DNA of 64,000 nucleotides from Alicycliphilus denitrificans_A (lineage in GTDB: Bacteria > Pseudomonadota > Gammaproteobacteria > Burkholderiales > Burkholderiaceae_C): NCBI RefSeq assembly GCF_044792555.1, contig NZ_CP126238.1, positions 1,302,001-1,366,000 on the forward strand, given 5' to 3'. This document shows, piece after piece, positions 25,028-34,640 of the stretch (within the stretch, counting starts at the first letter, position 1; every line of letters starts with the position of its first letter). Under the pieces are notes generated by a model, which was given only the letters and a program-made list of their open reading frames with translations, did no database searches and had not been told where the DNA came from. Both the position numbers and the translations under genes were made by a program.

Positions 25028-27457
25028 ATGAAGTCAATCAACGTTGAGGTCGGAGGGCTCGTGTCGAGCCTGAGCGCGGAGGGAGTGCGCCGCAAGCTGC
25101 AACAACTCCCGGGCGTCCATCATGCGGATGTCAACTACGTCGCGGGGAGCGCTACGGTCCATTTCGACGACCGGCAACTCAGTGTCGAGGACCTGCGCCT
25201 CCGGATCGTCGAGTGCGGCTATCACTGCAGTGGCGAGCAGACGCCTAAGCATGTGTGCGATCCCGCCACGGGCAGTACGGCGGGCCAGAGCCATGACGGA
25301 CACGCTCATCACGCCGTGTCTGCGAAGCATTCGGGGCACGCCCATGCAGTCGGAGCGACTGCGACGACGGCCGCCTCGCCGGCCTCCCATGCCGGGCACC
25401 AGGGCCACGCAGGCGAGCCCGCCATGGCCGACATGATGCACGACATGGGGCACGGGTCTGGGTCGATGCAGGACATGGCCCGGGACATGCGCAATCGGTT
25501 CTTCGTGTCCCTGATCTTTTCGATTCCGGTGTTTCTCTATTCGCCGATGGGGACGATGTTCGGCGACTTCCAGACGCCGTTCGGTCTGGACGACAAGCTC
25601 TTCCTTTTCATCTTCGCAAGCGCGGCGATCATCTATCCCGGCTGGCCTTTCTGCATCGCTGCGTGGCGCGCTTTGCGCAACGGTGTCGCCAACATGGCCA
25701 CGCTGGTCGTGCTGTCGGTGGGCGTCGGATACCTGTTCAGCGTCGGAGCGACCTTCTTCTACGAGGGTGAGGTGTTCTATGAAGCGGCGTCGGTGCTGCT
25801 GGTTTTCATCCTGCTGGGCCACTGGTTAGAGATGCGCGCCCGCGCGGGTGCGTCCGACGCGATTCGCGCGCTGATGGATCTCGCGCCACCGATGGCCACC
25901 GTCGTGCGCAACGGTGTCGAGACCAAGGTGCCAACCGCCGAGGTCGTGGCCGGTGAACTGGTGGTGATCAAGCCCGGCGACAAGATCCCGGTGGATGGCG
26001 AGATCGTCGAAGGGGCCTCGCAGGTCGACGAGTCGATGCTGACCGGCGAGTCGATGCCGGTCAAGAAGGTGGTAGGCAGCACCGTCGTGGGCGCCAGCAT
26101 CAACAAGAGCGGGAGCTTCCGCTACAGGGCCACGAAGGTCGGTGCGGACACGGCATTGGCCCAGATCGTCAAGCTGGTTCAGGAGGCCCAGAACTCGAAG
26201 GCACCCGGCCAGCTGCTGGCCGACCAAGCGTCGCAGTGGCTGGTGCTGGCGGCGATCGTGATTGGCCTGTTGACCTTCAGCGTCTGGTACTGGGTGATGG
26301 GCCAGACGCTGCTATTCGCACTCACCTTGACCATCACGGTATTCGTGATCGCATGCCCTGATGCACTGGGCCTGGCCACGCCGATGGCGATCATGGTCGG
26401 GACCGGCCTGGGCGCGATGAACGGCATTCTCTTCAAGAATGCGGCCGCATTGGAAAACGCGACCAAGCTGACAGTGGTGGTGTTCGACAAAACCGGCACC
26501 TTGACACTCGGGCAGCCCGATGTCGTCGAGATCGTGACCGCGCCCGGTGTCGAGGAGGCGCGGCTTCTGGCGACGGCCGCCGCGGTGGAGAAGTTCTCCG
26601 AGCACCCCCTTGCACTCGCAGTGCTCAAGCGTGTGGGGGACATGCCGATGGAGGTCACCGAGAACTTCACCAACATCGATGGGCAAGGTGCACGGGCCAC
26701 CATCGGGGGCGAGAGGGTGCTGCTCGGGAACCGGCTGCTGATGCAGTCGGAGCAGGTAGACCTGGCAGTCCTCTCCAGCGAGGCAACGCGGCTGCAAGGC
26801 GGCGGGCGCACGGTGGTCTATGTCGCGCGCGGCGGCTGGCTGATCGGCCTCATCGCAATCGCGGACGCCGCCCGGCCGACCTCGCGCGAGACGATCTCCA
26901 AACTGCAGGCGCGGGGCGTGAAGGTCGCGATGCTGACCGGCGACAACCAGGCGACCGCCGAGCGCATCGGCAAGGAACTGGGCATCGACATCGTCCTTGC
27001 GGACGTGCTGCCGGGGCAGAAGGCATCCAAGATCCAGGAACTGCAGCAGCAAGGCCACAAGGTGGGCATGGTCGGCGACGGCATCAACGACGCGCCAGCG
27101 CTGACCCAGGCCGACGTGGGTTTTGCGATCGGCGCCGGGACGGACGTCGCGATGGAGAGCGCCCAGGTAGTGTTGATGAAAAGCGACCCGTACGACGTCG
27201 TCGGGGCCATCGAGCTCTCCCGCGCGACGCTGCGCAAGATGCACCAGAACCTATGGTGGGCCGTGGGCTACAACGTGATCGCCTTCCCGCTTGCGGCTGG
27301 GGTGTTGTACCCCTTCACGCTGTCGCCCGAGGTTGCCGCGTTGTCGATGTCCGGCAGTTCCGCGATCGTGGCCATCAATGCGCTGATGCTCAAACGCACG
27401 CGTCTACCGGGCATCAAGCGAGTCACGTCGCGCGCCTCCGCTCAAGCGGTCGCGTGA
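25028..27457 (+). CDS. P1B-type metal ATPase with CPD transmembrane motif
   Basis: An 809-residue heavy-metal-translocating P-type ATPase. N-terminal domain: HMA-like fold (1-65) whose CXXC is missing (GGLVSSLS in its place), then CGYHC and a His-rich linker (88-143). Catalytic elements are intact: TGES, DKTGT with phosphorylated Asp at 487, SEHPLA, and GDGIND. The transmembrane metal site reads IACPDALGLATP (443-445 CPD), where copper pumps have CPC and CopB types have CPH. M7 GYN and M8 MSGSS look like P1B-1. Metal specificity cannot be assigned. Co-oriented with ppk2 and an MFS gene. Confidence 0.93.
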   Translation: MKSINVEVGGLVSSLSAEGVRRKLQQLPGVHHADVNYVAGSATVHFDDRQLSVEDLRLRIVECGYHCSGEQTPKHVCDPATGSTAGQSHDGHAHHAVSAKHSGHAHAVGATATTAASPASHAGHQGHAGEPAMADMMHDMGHGSGSMQDMARDMRNRFFVSLIFSIPVFLYSPMGTMFGDFQTPFGLDDKLFLFIFASAAIIYPGWPFCIAAWRALRNGVANMATLVVLSVGVGYLFSVGATFFYEGEVFYEAASVLLVFILLGHWLEMRARAGASDAIRALMDLAPPMATVVRNGVETKVPTAEVVAGELVVIKPGDKIPVDGEIVEGASQVDESMLTGESMPVKKVVGSTVVGASINKSGSFRYRATKVGADTALAQIVKLVQEAQNSKAPGQLLADQASQWLVLAAIVIGLLTFSVWYWVMGQTLLFALTLTITVFVIACPDALGLATPMAIMVGTGLGAMNGILFKNAAALENATKLTVVVFDKTGTLTLGQPDVVEIVTAPGVEEARLLATAAAVEKFSEHPLALAVLKRVGDMPMEVTENFTNIDGQGARATIGGERVLLGNRLLMQSEQVDLAVLSSEATRLQGGGRTVVYVARGGWLIGLIAIADAARPTSRETISKLQARGVKVAMLTGDNQATAERIGKELGIDIVLADVLPGQKASKIQELQQQGHKVGMVGDGINDAPALTQADVGFAIGAGTDVAMESAQVVLMKSDPYDVVGAIELSRATLRKMHQNLWWAVGYNVIAFPLAAGVLYPFTLSPEVAALSMSGSSAIVAINALMLKRTRLPGIKRVTSRASAQAVA

Positions 27458-27476
27458 GCCCGTGCTGCGAACCACC

Positions 27477-28805
27477 ATGGTCGAGAGCCACCCGATGAGA
27501 TCGCCGCCATCCAAAGCCACGCCGGCCCGTCAGGACGACCTGGGCGTCATTCAGCTGGGCTGGCTGGCTGCGGCCGTGTTCGTTGTCTCGGCCGGGTATG
27601 GCGCGTTGATGCCCTTGATTCCCGACTGGCTGCGCCCTCTGATGGGCGAAGCGGATCCAGCGGTGCTCGCGCGCCATGTCGGCTACCTCAGCGGCATCTA
27701 CACGGCCGGGATCCTTGTGGGGGCGCCGCTGTGGGGCGTGCTGGCGGACAGGCTGGGACGCGCCCGCGTGCTGCTGGTCGGGCTGGTCGGCTATGTGGCG
27801 AGCCTGCTTCCGCTGCTGCGCCCCGAATCTGTGGGCGTGGTCGGCATCTATACGCTGCGCGGCGCCACGGGCTTCTTTGTCGCCGCAGTCGTGCCCGTGG
27901 TGCCGGCGCTCGTCGCGCAGTACACGCCGCAGGCGATACGCGCCAAGCGCTTCGCATGGTTGGGCGCGATGTCACTGCTCGGGTTCCTGTTCGGGCCCGG
28001 CCTCAACGCCGTCGCGGATCGCCTTGCCGGCTTGGGCGTCTTCGCCGCCCTCGTGCAGGGGTCATCGACCAAGCTCGTGATCGGACTCTCGGCCGCGCTG
28101 GGAGCGTTGATGATGCTGGGCCTGGTCGCCACGCTTCCCGCGCCGTCCACCACTCTGGATGCGGGCCCGAGCGATGACGACGGCGCGCCCGAGAGCCGAT
28201 CCTTCACGCTCTGGCTGCTCAATGGCGTGGTCATGTTCGTGCTCGCCGGCTTTGAACTCGGCATCGTGCTGCAGGGCCAGCGTCATCCCGATCTCACGTC
28301 GCGCGACGTGTCGTTGATGTTCGCCGAATGCAGCCTGGTGATGTTGGGCGTCAACGCGGTCCTGTTTTTCACCGGCTTGCTTGAGCGCGCTGATCCCCGT
28401 CGCATGTTGGCTGCCGGCATGATCCTGGGTATCGCGGGACTCGCGGTGCTGGCTCGCCATGGCAGCGAGACCTGGATGTACGTTGGCGTCAGTTTCACAG
28501 CGGCGGGCACCGGTATCGTGCTGCCGACCGTTGCCTACCTCGCCGCGGGCTCCGCACGTCGGCGGCTCGGAACCGCGATGGGCGGCCTAGCGGCAGCAGC
28601 TGGCTTCGGGCAGACGCTGGGATCGGCAGTCGCCGGCTGGCTGTTCGGCACCGTCATGCAGAGCAGCTTCGCTTGGCTGTCCATCCCGCTCGTGGCCACC
28701 CTCGCTTTCTTGCTGATTCCCCGGAAGTGGTGGCCAGCGAACCCGGCCCTGCTGACGGCTTCACCTTCTTCCACTTCACCCACCTCCACGGAGACCGAAC
28801 CATGA
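27477..28805 (+). CDS. Major facilitator superfamily transporter
   Basis: A 442-residue inner-membrane protein with about 12 hydrophobic helices. The MFS signature between TM2 and TM3 is visible as GVLADRLGRARVLL (about 87-100). A long cytoplasmic loop (SDDDGAPES) separates the two six-helix halves. The substrate cannot be predicted. ATG at 27477 was chosen over a GTG at 27462 that begins 5 codons earlier. The stop overlaps the LemA start (ATGA, 28802-28805). Confidence 0.88.
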   Translation: MVESHPMRSPPSKATPARQDDLGVIQLGWLAAAVFVVSAGYGALMPLIPDWLRPLMGEADPAVLARHVGYLSGIYTAGILVGAPLWGVLADRLGRARVLLVGLVGYVASLLPLLRPESVGVVGIYTLRGATGFFVAAVVPVVPALVAQYTPQAIRAKRFAWLGAMSLLGFLFGPGLNAVADRLAGLGVFAALVQGSSTKLVIGLSAALGALMMLGLVATLPAPSTTLDAGPSDDDGAPESRSFTLWLLNGVVMFVLAGFELGIVLQGQRHPDLTSRDVSLMFAECSLVMLGVNAVLFFTGLLERADPRRMLAAGMILGIAGLAVLARHGSETWMYVGVSFTAAGTGIVLPTVAYLAAGSARRRLGTAMGGLAAAAGFGQTLGSAVAGWLFGTVMQSSFAWLSIPLVATLAFLLIPRKWWPANPALLTASPSSTSPTSTETEP

Positions 28806-29413
28806 GACTTGTCCTGACGACCCTGCTCGCAGCGCTTTCCCTTTCGCTGAGCGGATGCGGCTACAACGACTTCCAGCGGCTGGACGAACAGACCAAGTCT
28901 GCCTGGTCCGAGGTGCTGAACCAGTACCAGCGGCGCGCAGACCTGATACCGAACATCGTCGCGACGGTGAAAGGAGAGACCAACTTCGAGCAAGAGACGC
29001 TGACCCGGGTCGTCGAAGCGCGCGCCAAGGCCACCTCGATCCAGGCTACTCCGGAACTCGTCAACAACCCCGAGGCGTTCCAGAAGTTCCAGGCGGTGCA
29101 GGGCGAGCTGTCCGGCGCGCTGAGCAGGCTGCTGGTCGTGAGCGAGAACTACCCGCAGCTCAAAGCCAACCAGGCCTTCCAGGAGCTGCGCGCACAGCTT
29201 GAAGGCACCGAGGACCGCATCACTGTGGCACGCGGGCGCTATGTGAAGGTGGTGCAGGACTACAACGTCCTGACGCGCAGCTTCCCGACCAACATCACGG
29301 CCAAGGTGTTCAGCTACGACGTCAAGCCGAACTTCTCCGTCGCCGACGAGAAGGCGATGGCCACGCCGCCCCAGGTCGACTTCGGCGCCTCGGCACCGGC
29401 GGCGCGCCGCTGA
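28802..29413 (+). CDS. LemA family lipoprotein
   Basis: A 203-residue protein with a lipobox LSLSGC (Cys about residue 19) and a LemA-type helical domain. It contains WSEVLNQYQRRADLIPNIVATVKG, LSRLLVVSENYPQLKANQAF, and RYVKVVQDYNVLTRSFPTNI. LemA proteins are helical and membrane-attached; their role is not settled. They often pair with TPM-domain proteins, as here with two such genes directly downstream (1-base and 1-base gaps). The start overlaps the MFS stop. Confidence 0.94.
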   Translation: MRLVLTTLLAALSLSLSGCGYNDFQRLDEQTKSAWSEVLNQYQRRADLIPNIVATVKGETNFEQETLTRVVEARAKATSIQATPELVNNPEAFQKFQAVQGELSGALSRLLVVSENYPQLKANQAFQELRAQLEGTEDRITVARGRYVKVVQDYNVLTRSFPTNITAKVFSYDVKPNFSVADEKAMATPPQVDFGASAPAARR

Positions 29414-29414
29414 C

Positions 29415-30323
29415 ATGAGCACGATGAGAACAGCAGTGCCGTACCCGGCCGCCCACCTGCGCCTGGCCCGTATGCTGGCCTGGCTGTTGCTGAGCCTGTT
29501 CCTGGCGGTCGCGTCCGCGCAGGAACTGGTCGCTATTCCGCCGCTGAAGGCGCGTGTCACCGACCTCACTGGGACGCTCGCCGCCGATCGGGTCGCCTCG
29601 CTGGATGCGCAGCTTCGTGCCTTCGAGGAACGCAAGGGCGTGCAGATCGCGGTGCTGATGGTCGGCTCCACGCGGCCCGAACCGGTCGAGCAGTACGCCA
29701 TGCGGGTGGTCGAACAGTGGAAGCTCGGCCGCCGCAAGGTGGACGATGGCGCACTGCTGCTGGTTGCGAAGGACGATCGTGCCGTGCGCATCGAGGTTGG
29801 CTACGGCATCGAGGGCGCGCTGAGCGACGTGGTGGCGCGGCGCATCATCGACGAAGTAATCACGCCGCGCTTTCGCCAGGGCGATTTCGACGGCGGCATC
29901 GCGGAAGGCGCCGAACAGATCATGCGCGTCGTCGACGGCGAAGCCCTGCCTGCGGCGGACCCACGGCGGCAAGGGCGGACCAACGACATCGGCCAAGCGT
30001 GGCCCTTTCTGTTCATCGTGGCCTTGATGCTGGGCGGGTTGCTGCGCAACGCGCTTGGCCGCGTTCCCGGCGCCGTGGTCACAGCCGGGGTATTGGGTGC
30101 TGCGGCGTGGCTGGTGGTGGGCACCCTCGTGGTGGCCGCGATGGCCGGACTGGCGGGATTCTTCGTCACGCTGCTGGGCATCGGGATGGGCGGCCACGGC
30201 GGCATGCACGGGCACCATCGGGGGAGTGGATGGCCTGGTGGCGGATTCGGCGGCGGTGGCGGAGGCGGATTCCGCGGCGGTGGCGGCGGCTTTGGTGGCG
30301 GTGGCGCCTCAGGACGGTGGTGA
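29415..30323 (+). CDS. TPM-domain protein (YgcG-like) with Gly-rich tail
   Basis: A 302-residue exported membrane protein. Signal segment (about 20-36, ending ASA), TPM domain (about 48-180; VTDLTGTLAADRVASLDAQL, GVQIAVLMVGSTRPE, DGALLLVAKDDRAVRIEVGYGIEG), two membrane helices (about 190-255), and a Gly/His-rich tail ending GGASGRW. TPM domains are named for TLP18.3/Psb32/MOLO-1 and can have phosphatase-like folds. It follows lemA by one base and precedes a second TPM gene by one base. Confidence 0.92.
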   Translation: MSTMRTAVPYPAAHLRLARMLAWLLLSLFLAVASAQELVAIPPLKARVTDLTGTLAADRVASLDAQLRAFEERKGVQIAVLMVGSTRPEPVEQYAMRVVEQWKLGRRKVDDGALLLVAKDDRAVRIEVGYGIEGALSDVVARRIIDEVITPRFRQGDFDGGIAEGAEQIMRVVDGEALPAADPRRQGRTNDIGQAWPFLFIVALMLGGLLRNALGRVPGAVVTAGVLGAAAWLVVGTLVVAAMAGLAGFFVTLLGIGMGGHGGMHGHHRGSGWPGGGFGGGGGGGFRGGGGGFGGGGASGRW

Positions 30324-30324
30324 G

Positions 30325-30822
30325 ATGAACATTCAACGACTTCTTCGCCACCTCGCCACCACCAGCCACGCAGTACGCCGGGCTTTCCCGCCGCACGCCC
30401 TGGACGCGATCGAGCAAGCCATCCGTACGGGAGAGTCCCAGTATGGCGGCCAGTTGCGCTTCGTGGTCGAGGGCGCGCTGGACGGATCGCCGCTATGGCG
30501 AGACCAGTCGCCGCGCGAGCGAGCGCTGGATCTGTTCGCCCGTATGGGCATATGGGACACGGCGCATAACAGCGGCGTGCTCATCTACGTGCTGCTGGCC
30601 GATCGGGCGGTGGAGATCGTGGCCGATCGCGGCATCCTTGCCTGTTGCGGTGCCGACATGTGGTCAGGTGTGTGCCAGCGCATGGAAGCCCAGTTCGCGC
30701 AGGGGCGCTTCGAGGCCGGTTCCATGGAGGGCATCGCCGCCATCAGCCATATGTTGATGCAGCACTTTCCGCGGGTCTCGGGCGACGGCAACGAGTTGCC
30801 CGATCGGCCAGTCCTTCTTTGA
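30325..30822 (+). CDS. Second TPM-domain protein, soluble form
   Basis: A 165-residue protein without a signal peptide or Gly-rich tail. The TPM-like core includes YGGQLRFVVEGAL, DLFARMGIWDTAHNSGVLIYVLLADRAVEIVADRGI and CQRMEAQFAQGRFEAGSMEGI. It is cytoplasmic or peripheral. LemA plus two TPM genes of different topology is a recurrent set in proteobacteria, with an unknown envelope role. It ends 25 bases before the beta-CASP RNase gene. Confidence 0.88.
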   Translation: MNIQRLLRHLATTSHAVRRAFPPHALDAIEQAIRTGESQYGGQLRFVVEGALDGSPLWRDQSPRERALDLFARMGIWDTAHNSGVLIYVLLADRAVEIVADRGILACCGADMWSGVCQRMEAQFAQGRFEAGSMEGIAAISHMLMQHFPRVSGDGNELPDRPVLL

Positions 30823-30847
30823 ACGACAACATCCTTGGAGACCTTCC

Positions 30848-32206
30848 ATGCAACTTCAGTTTCTGGGTGCCACGGGCACCGTGACCGGTTCGAGATACCT
30901 CCTGCGCCATGGCGACGCGACCATCCTGGTGGACTGCGGCCTGTTCCAGGGCTTTAAGCAGCTGCGGCTGCGCAATTGGGAGCCGCTGCCGGTTGCGCCC
31001 AAGACGATCGATGCTGTCGTGCTCACCCACGCCCACATCGATCACAGCGGCTACCTGCCGCTGCTGGCGCGACAGGGTTTTCGCGGGCGGGTCTATTGCA
31101 CGTCCGCGACGCATGAGCTATGCAAGATCCTGCTCACCGACAGTGGTCATTTGCAGGAAGAAGAGGCGAAGTTCGCCAACCGCCACGGCTTCTCCAAGCA
31201 CAAGCCCGCGCTGCCGCTGTACACGCGGGAGGATGCCGAGCGCTGCCTGAAGCTTTTCTCCCCGCGTCCGTTCGCCGAGGCCTTCGAGGCTCTGCCCGGA
31301 CTCACAGCCCGGCTGGAGCCTTCGGGGCACATGCTCGGCTCCGCCTTCGTGCACCTCAGCGATGGGCAGCGGTCGGTGCTCTTCTCCGGCGACATCGGCC
31401 GCCCGAACGACCCGGTGCTGCGCCCGCCGGTGCAGGTCCCGGGCGCGGACTACCTGCTGGTGGAGTCCACCTACGGCAACCGCAAGCATGAAGAGACTGA
31501 CGCGCTGGAAAAACTGGAGACCGTGATCAATCAGACCGCAGCCCGCGGCGGCGTGCTGGTCATCCCCGCGTTCGCGGTCGGCCGCGCCCAAAGCCTGATG
31601 TATGGCATCTACCAGCTCAAGAAGCAGGGCCGCATCCACCACTTGCCGGTGTACCTCGACAGCCCAATGGCCATCGATGCCACGCGGCTGTACCACGCCC
31701 ACCGTGACGAGCATCGGCTCTCGCCCGAGGAGTGCGAGGGTATGTGCCACGCCGCGAAGATCGTCAACAAGGTCGAGGAGTCCAAGGCGCTCAGTGCCGG
31801 CCGCGGGCCGATGGTGATCATCTCCGCCAGCGGCATGGCCACGGGTGGTCGGGTGGTTCACCACCTGAAGTCCTTCGCACCCGATCGGCGCAACACGATC
31901 CTGTTCGCCGGCTACCAGGCGGGTGGAACCCGCGGCGCGGCGATCCTGCACGGTGCGTCCACCGTTCGCATCCATGGCGAAGACGTGCCGATTCGCGCCG
32001 AGGTGGCCTCGCTCGACAACCTCTCCGCCCACGCCGATGCCGACGAGATCATCGCGTGGCTGCGCGGCTTCACGCAGACGCCGCGCCGCACGTTCGTGAC
32101 GCACGGCGAGCCCGAGGCGGCCGATGCGCTGCGCTCGCGGATCGACCATGAACTCGGCTGGGCGGTCTCGGTGCCCGACTACCTGCAGACCGTGGAGCTT
32201 GAATGA
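30848..32206 (+). CDS. Metallo-beta-lactamase fold beta-CASP ribonuclease-like protein
   Basis: A 452-residue cytoplasmic protein. The zinc site is complete: THAHIDHSG (H61, H63, D65, H66), SGHMLGSA, and SGDIGR. The beta-CASP domain carries ESTYGNRKHEE, IPAFAVGRAQSLMY and the C-terminal ISASGMATGG and GYQAGGTRG, then LSAHAD. This places it with CPSF/YsiK-like RNA-processing nucleases rather than glyoxalase II. Substrate RNA unknown. RBS ggaga 8 bases before ATG. Its stop overlaps the AMP phosphorylase start (ATGA). Confidence 0.92.
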   Translation: MQLQFLGATGTVTGSRYLLRHGDATILVDCGLFQGFKQLRLRNWEPLPVAPKTIDAVVLTHAHIDHSGYLPLLARQGFRGRVYCTSATHELCKILLTDSGHLQEEEAKFANRHGFSKHKPALPLYTREDAERCLKLFSPRPFAEAFEALPGLTARLEPSGHMLGSAFVHLSDGQRSVLFSGDIGRPNDPVLRPPVQVPGADYLLVESTYGNRKHEETDALEKLETVINQTAARGGVLVIPAFAVGRAQSLMYGIYQLKKQGRIHHLPVYLDSPMAIDATRLYHAHRDEHRLSPEECEGMCHAAKIVNKVEESKALSAGRGPMVIISASGMATGGRVVHHLKSFAPDRRNTILFAGYQAGGTRGAAILHGASTVRIHGEDVPIRAEVASLDNLSAHADADEIIAWLRGFTQTPRRTFVTHGEPEAADALRSRIDHELGWAVSVPDYLQTVELE

Positions 32207-33744
32207 CAGCGCAAGTGGATGAAGCCGGCCGCGCCAAAGAGGCCGGGAACAGGCTGCAGGCGTGGCGCACGGGCATCGACACCTATCAGGAGCCGGTGGT
32301 CTACATGCGGCGCGATTGCCCGGTCTGTCGATCGGAGGGTTTCACGACCCAGGCGCGCGTACAACTGACGGCCGGCGGCCGAAGCATCGTGGCGACGCTC
32401 AGTGTCGTCGACGGTGATTGGCTGGCCGAGAACGTCGCCGGTCTGTCCGAGTCCGCGTGGGCATCGCTGGGTGCGCAGGCGGGTGAGCCGGTCGCGGTCA
32501 CCCATGCGCCACCGCTGGATTCGCTCAGCCATGTCCGGGCCAAGGTCTACGGCAACTCCCTCGGCGACGCCGAACTCGGCGCGATCATCTCCGACGTCGC
32601 GGCGGGCCGCTACTCGGACCTGCACCTCGCCACCTTCATCACCGCCTGCGCGGGCGATCGCCTCGACCTGGCGGAGACTGTCTCGCTCACGAAAGCCATG
32701 ATCGCCGTCGGCGAGCGCATCGATTGGGGCCGTCCGCTGGTGGTGGACAAGCACTGCGTCGGCGGCCTGCCTGGGAATCGCACGACCCTGCTCGTGGTGC
32801 CCATCGTGGCCGCCTGCGGCCTCACGATGCCCAAGACCTCCTCGCGCGCCATCACCTCACCGGCCGGGACGGCCGACACGATGGAGGTGCTGGCACCGGT
32901 CAACCTGGATGTGCCGAGCATGCGACGCGTGGTCGAGCGCACGGGCGGCTGCATTGTCTGGGGCGGCTCGGTCCGGCTCAGCCCCGCCGACGACATCCTT
33001 ATCCGCGTCGAGCGGCCACTCGATCTCGACAGCGAAGGGCAGCTCGTGGCCTCGGTCTTGTCCAAGAAGGCCGCTGCGGGCTCGACCCATGTGTTGATCG
33101 ACCTGCCGGTGGGCGCCACCGCGAAAGTGCGCAGCGCACACGCCGCGGCGTCGCTCGGCCGGCGCCTGCAGGAGGTGGGTGGCGCCATAGGCCTGCAGGT
33201 GTTCTTTCGCGTCACCGACGGAGAGCAGCCGGTCGGCCGCGGGATCGGCCCCGCACTGGAAGCCCGCGACGTACTGGCCGTCCTGCAAGGGACGCCCGAG
33301 GCCCCGGCGGACCTGCGAGAGCGGGCGCTGCGGCTGGCGGCGGACATCCTCGAAATGGGCGGCGCGGCGCGTGCCGGCGGCGGCCTGAAGCTCGCCACCG
33401 AGGTGCTGGCCGACGGCCGGGCCTGGGCCAAGTTCCAGGCAATCTGCTCTGAGCAGGGCGGCCTTCGCAGCCTCCCGATGGCGGCGCATCTGCACACCGT
33501 CGAATCGCCGGCCACGGGCCGTGTCACCCGCATCGACAACCGCCTGCTCGCGCGGGCGGCCAAGCTCGCCGGTGCGCCGACCGCCCCGGCCGCCGGCATC
33601 GATGTGCACGCGCGCCTTGGCGATCGCGTCGAAGCCGGACAGGCGCTGTTCACGCTGCATGCCCAGGCACCAGGCGAACTGGCCTATGCCCTGGAGTTCG
33701 TCCGCGCGCGCCCACCGATCTTCCAGATTTCGGAGAACGCATGA
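32203..33744 (+). CDS. AMP phosphorylase-like protein (archaeal type)
   Basis: A 513-residue protein. The C-terminal two-thirds match pyrimidine-nucleoside phosphorylases, but an N-terminal extra domain (about 30-110) is present as in archaeal AMP phosphorylase. Key segments: KHCVGGLPGNRTT (183-195), PKTSSRAITSPAGTAD (210-225), GGCIVWGGSVRLSPADD and IGPALEARDVL. Known archaeal members convert NMP and phosphate to base plus ribose-1,5-bisphosphate. DNA databases often call bacterial relatives thymidine phosphorylase; that activity is less likely. A CPVC (39-42) precedes the extra domain. Coupled by ATGA overlaps on both sides. Confidence 0.88.
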   Translation: MTAQVDEAGRAKEAGNRLQAWRTGIDTYQEPVVYMRRDCPVCRSEGFTTQARVQLTAGGRSIVATLSVVDGDWLAENVAGLSESAWASLGAQAGEPVAVTHAPPLDSLSHVRAKVYGNSLGDAELGAIISDVAAGRYSDLHLATFITACAGDRLDLAETVSLTKAMIAVGERIDWGRPLVVDKHCVGGLPGNRTTLLVVPIVAACGLTMPKTSSRAITSPAGTADTMEVLAPVNLDVPSMRRVVERTGGCIVWGGSVRLSPADDILIRVERPLDLDSEGQLVASVLSKKAAAGSTHVLIDLPVGATAKVRSAHAAASLGRRLQEVGGAIGLQVFFRVTDGEQPVGRGIGPALEARDVLAVLQGTPEAPADLRERALRLAADILEMGGAARAGGGLKLATEVLADGRAWAKFQAICSEQGGLRSLPMAAHLHTVESPATGRVTRIDNRLLARAAKLAGAPTAPAAGIDVHARLGDRVEAGQALFTLHAQAPGELAYALEFVRARPPIFQISENA

Positions 33745-34640
33745 AACCACTCATTTTTCACCTGCCAGGCGACGAGGCCTTCGCCGAAGGCCTCGTCCGC
33801 GCGTTGCGTGCGGAGCGGGCCACCCTGCAATTACACCGGTTTCCGGACGGCGAGTCGCTGGTGCGGCTGGAAGCCGACGTGACGGGCCGCACCGTCGTGC
33901 TCGTGGCCAGCCTGGCACAGCCCGACGCCAAGGCGCTGCCCCTGCTGTTCGCGGCAGACGCTGCACGTGACCTCGGTGCCACACGCGTACTGCTGGCAGC
34001 GCCCTACATGGCGTACCTGCGCCAGGACCGGCGCTTCAACACGGGCGAAGCGATCACGTCCCGAACGTTCGCTGCGCTGGTATCGACGGTGTTCGATGGC
34101 GTCGTCACCGTCGACCCCCATCTGCACCGCTACCACTCGCTTGGCGAGATTTACCGGGTGCCCACGCGCGCCGTGCAGTCCGCGCCCGTCATCGCGACCT
34201 GGGTCGCGGCGAACGTGGATCGCCCAGTGCTGATCGGCCCCGACGCCGAAAGCGAGCAATGGGTCCAGGAAGTCGCGCGGGGGGCCGATGCACCGTTTAC
34301 CGTGCTGCAGAAGATTCGCCGGGGCGACAAGGACGTGGAGGTCAGCCTGCCCGACACCTCGGCCTTGGCAGGCCGCCAGCCCGTGCTCATCGACGACATC
34401 GTGTCCAGCGCGCGCACGATGATCCAGGCCATCGCGAGCGTGCGCCGCGTCGGATTGCCGCCGCCGGTGTGCATCGGTGTGCATGCGCTCTTTGCCGCCG
34501 ATGCCTATGACGCGCTCCTCGCGGCGGGCCCCCAGCGGGTGCTGACCTGCGACACCGTGCCGCATGCCTCCAATGGCATCAGCGTGGTGGCACCGCTGGC
34601 GGCCGCGGTTCAGGATCTGATTGAGGCCAGCGCCACATGA
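33741..34640 (+). CDS. PRPP synthetase-like protein (short form)
   Basis: A 299-residue ribose-phosphate pyrophosphokinase family member. Two PRTase-like folds, with ATP-site YLRQDRRFNTGEA (92-104), VDPHLHRYH (124-132), a basic loop KIRRGDK (191-197), and the PRPP/ribose-phosphate loop VLIDDIVSSARTMI (215-228). It is shorter and more diverged than the housekeeping Prs (about 315 residues), resembling archaeal and class III forms. The housekeeping prs is presumably elsewhere. Overlaps the AMP phosphorylase gene by ATGA, so the two enzymes are made together. Confidence 0.9.
   Translation: MKPLIFHLPGDEAFAEGLVRALRAERATLQLHRFPDGESLVRLEADVTGRTVVLVASLAQPDAKALPLLFAADAARDLGATRVLLAAPYMAYLRQDRRFNTGEAITSRTFAALVSTVFDGVVTVDPHLHRYHSLGEIYRVPTRAVQSAPVIATWVAANVDRPVLIGPDAESEQWVQEVARGADAPFTVLQKIRRGDKDVEVSLPDTSALAGRQPVLIDDIVSSARTMIQAIASVRRVGLPPPVCIGVHALFAADAYDALLAAGPQRVLTCDTVPHASNGISVVAPLAAAVQDLIEASAT

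Noticed and set aside
32203..33744. Thymidine phosphorylase (deoA)
   Set aside because: The N-terminal extra domain and the archaeal motif set fit AMP phosphorylase better.
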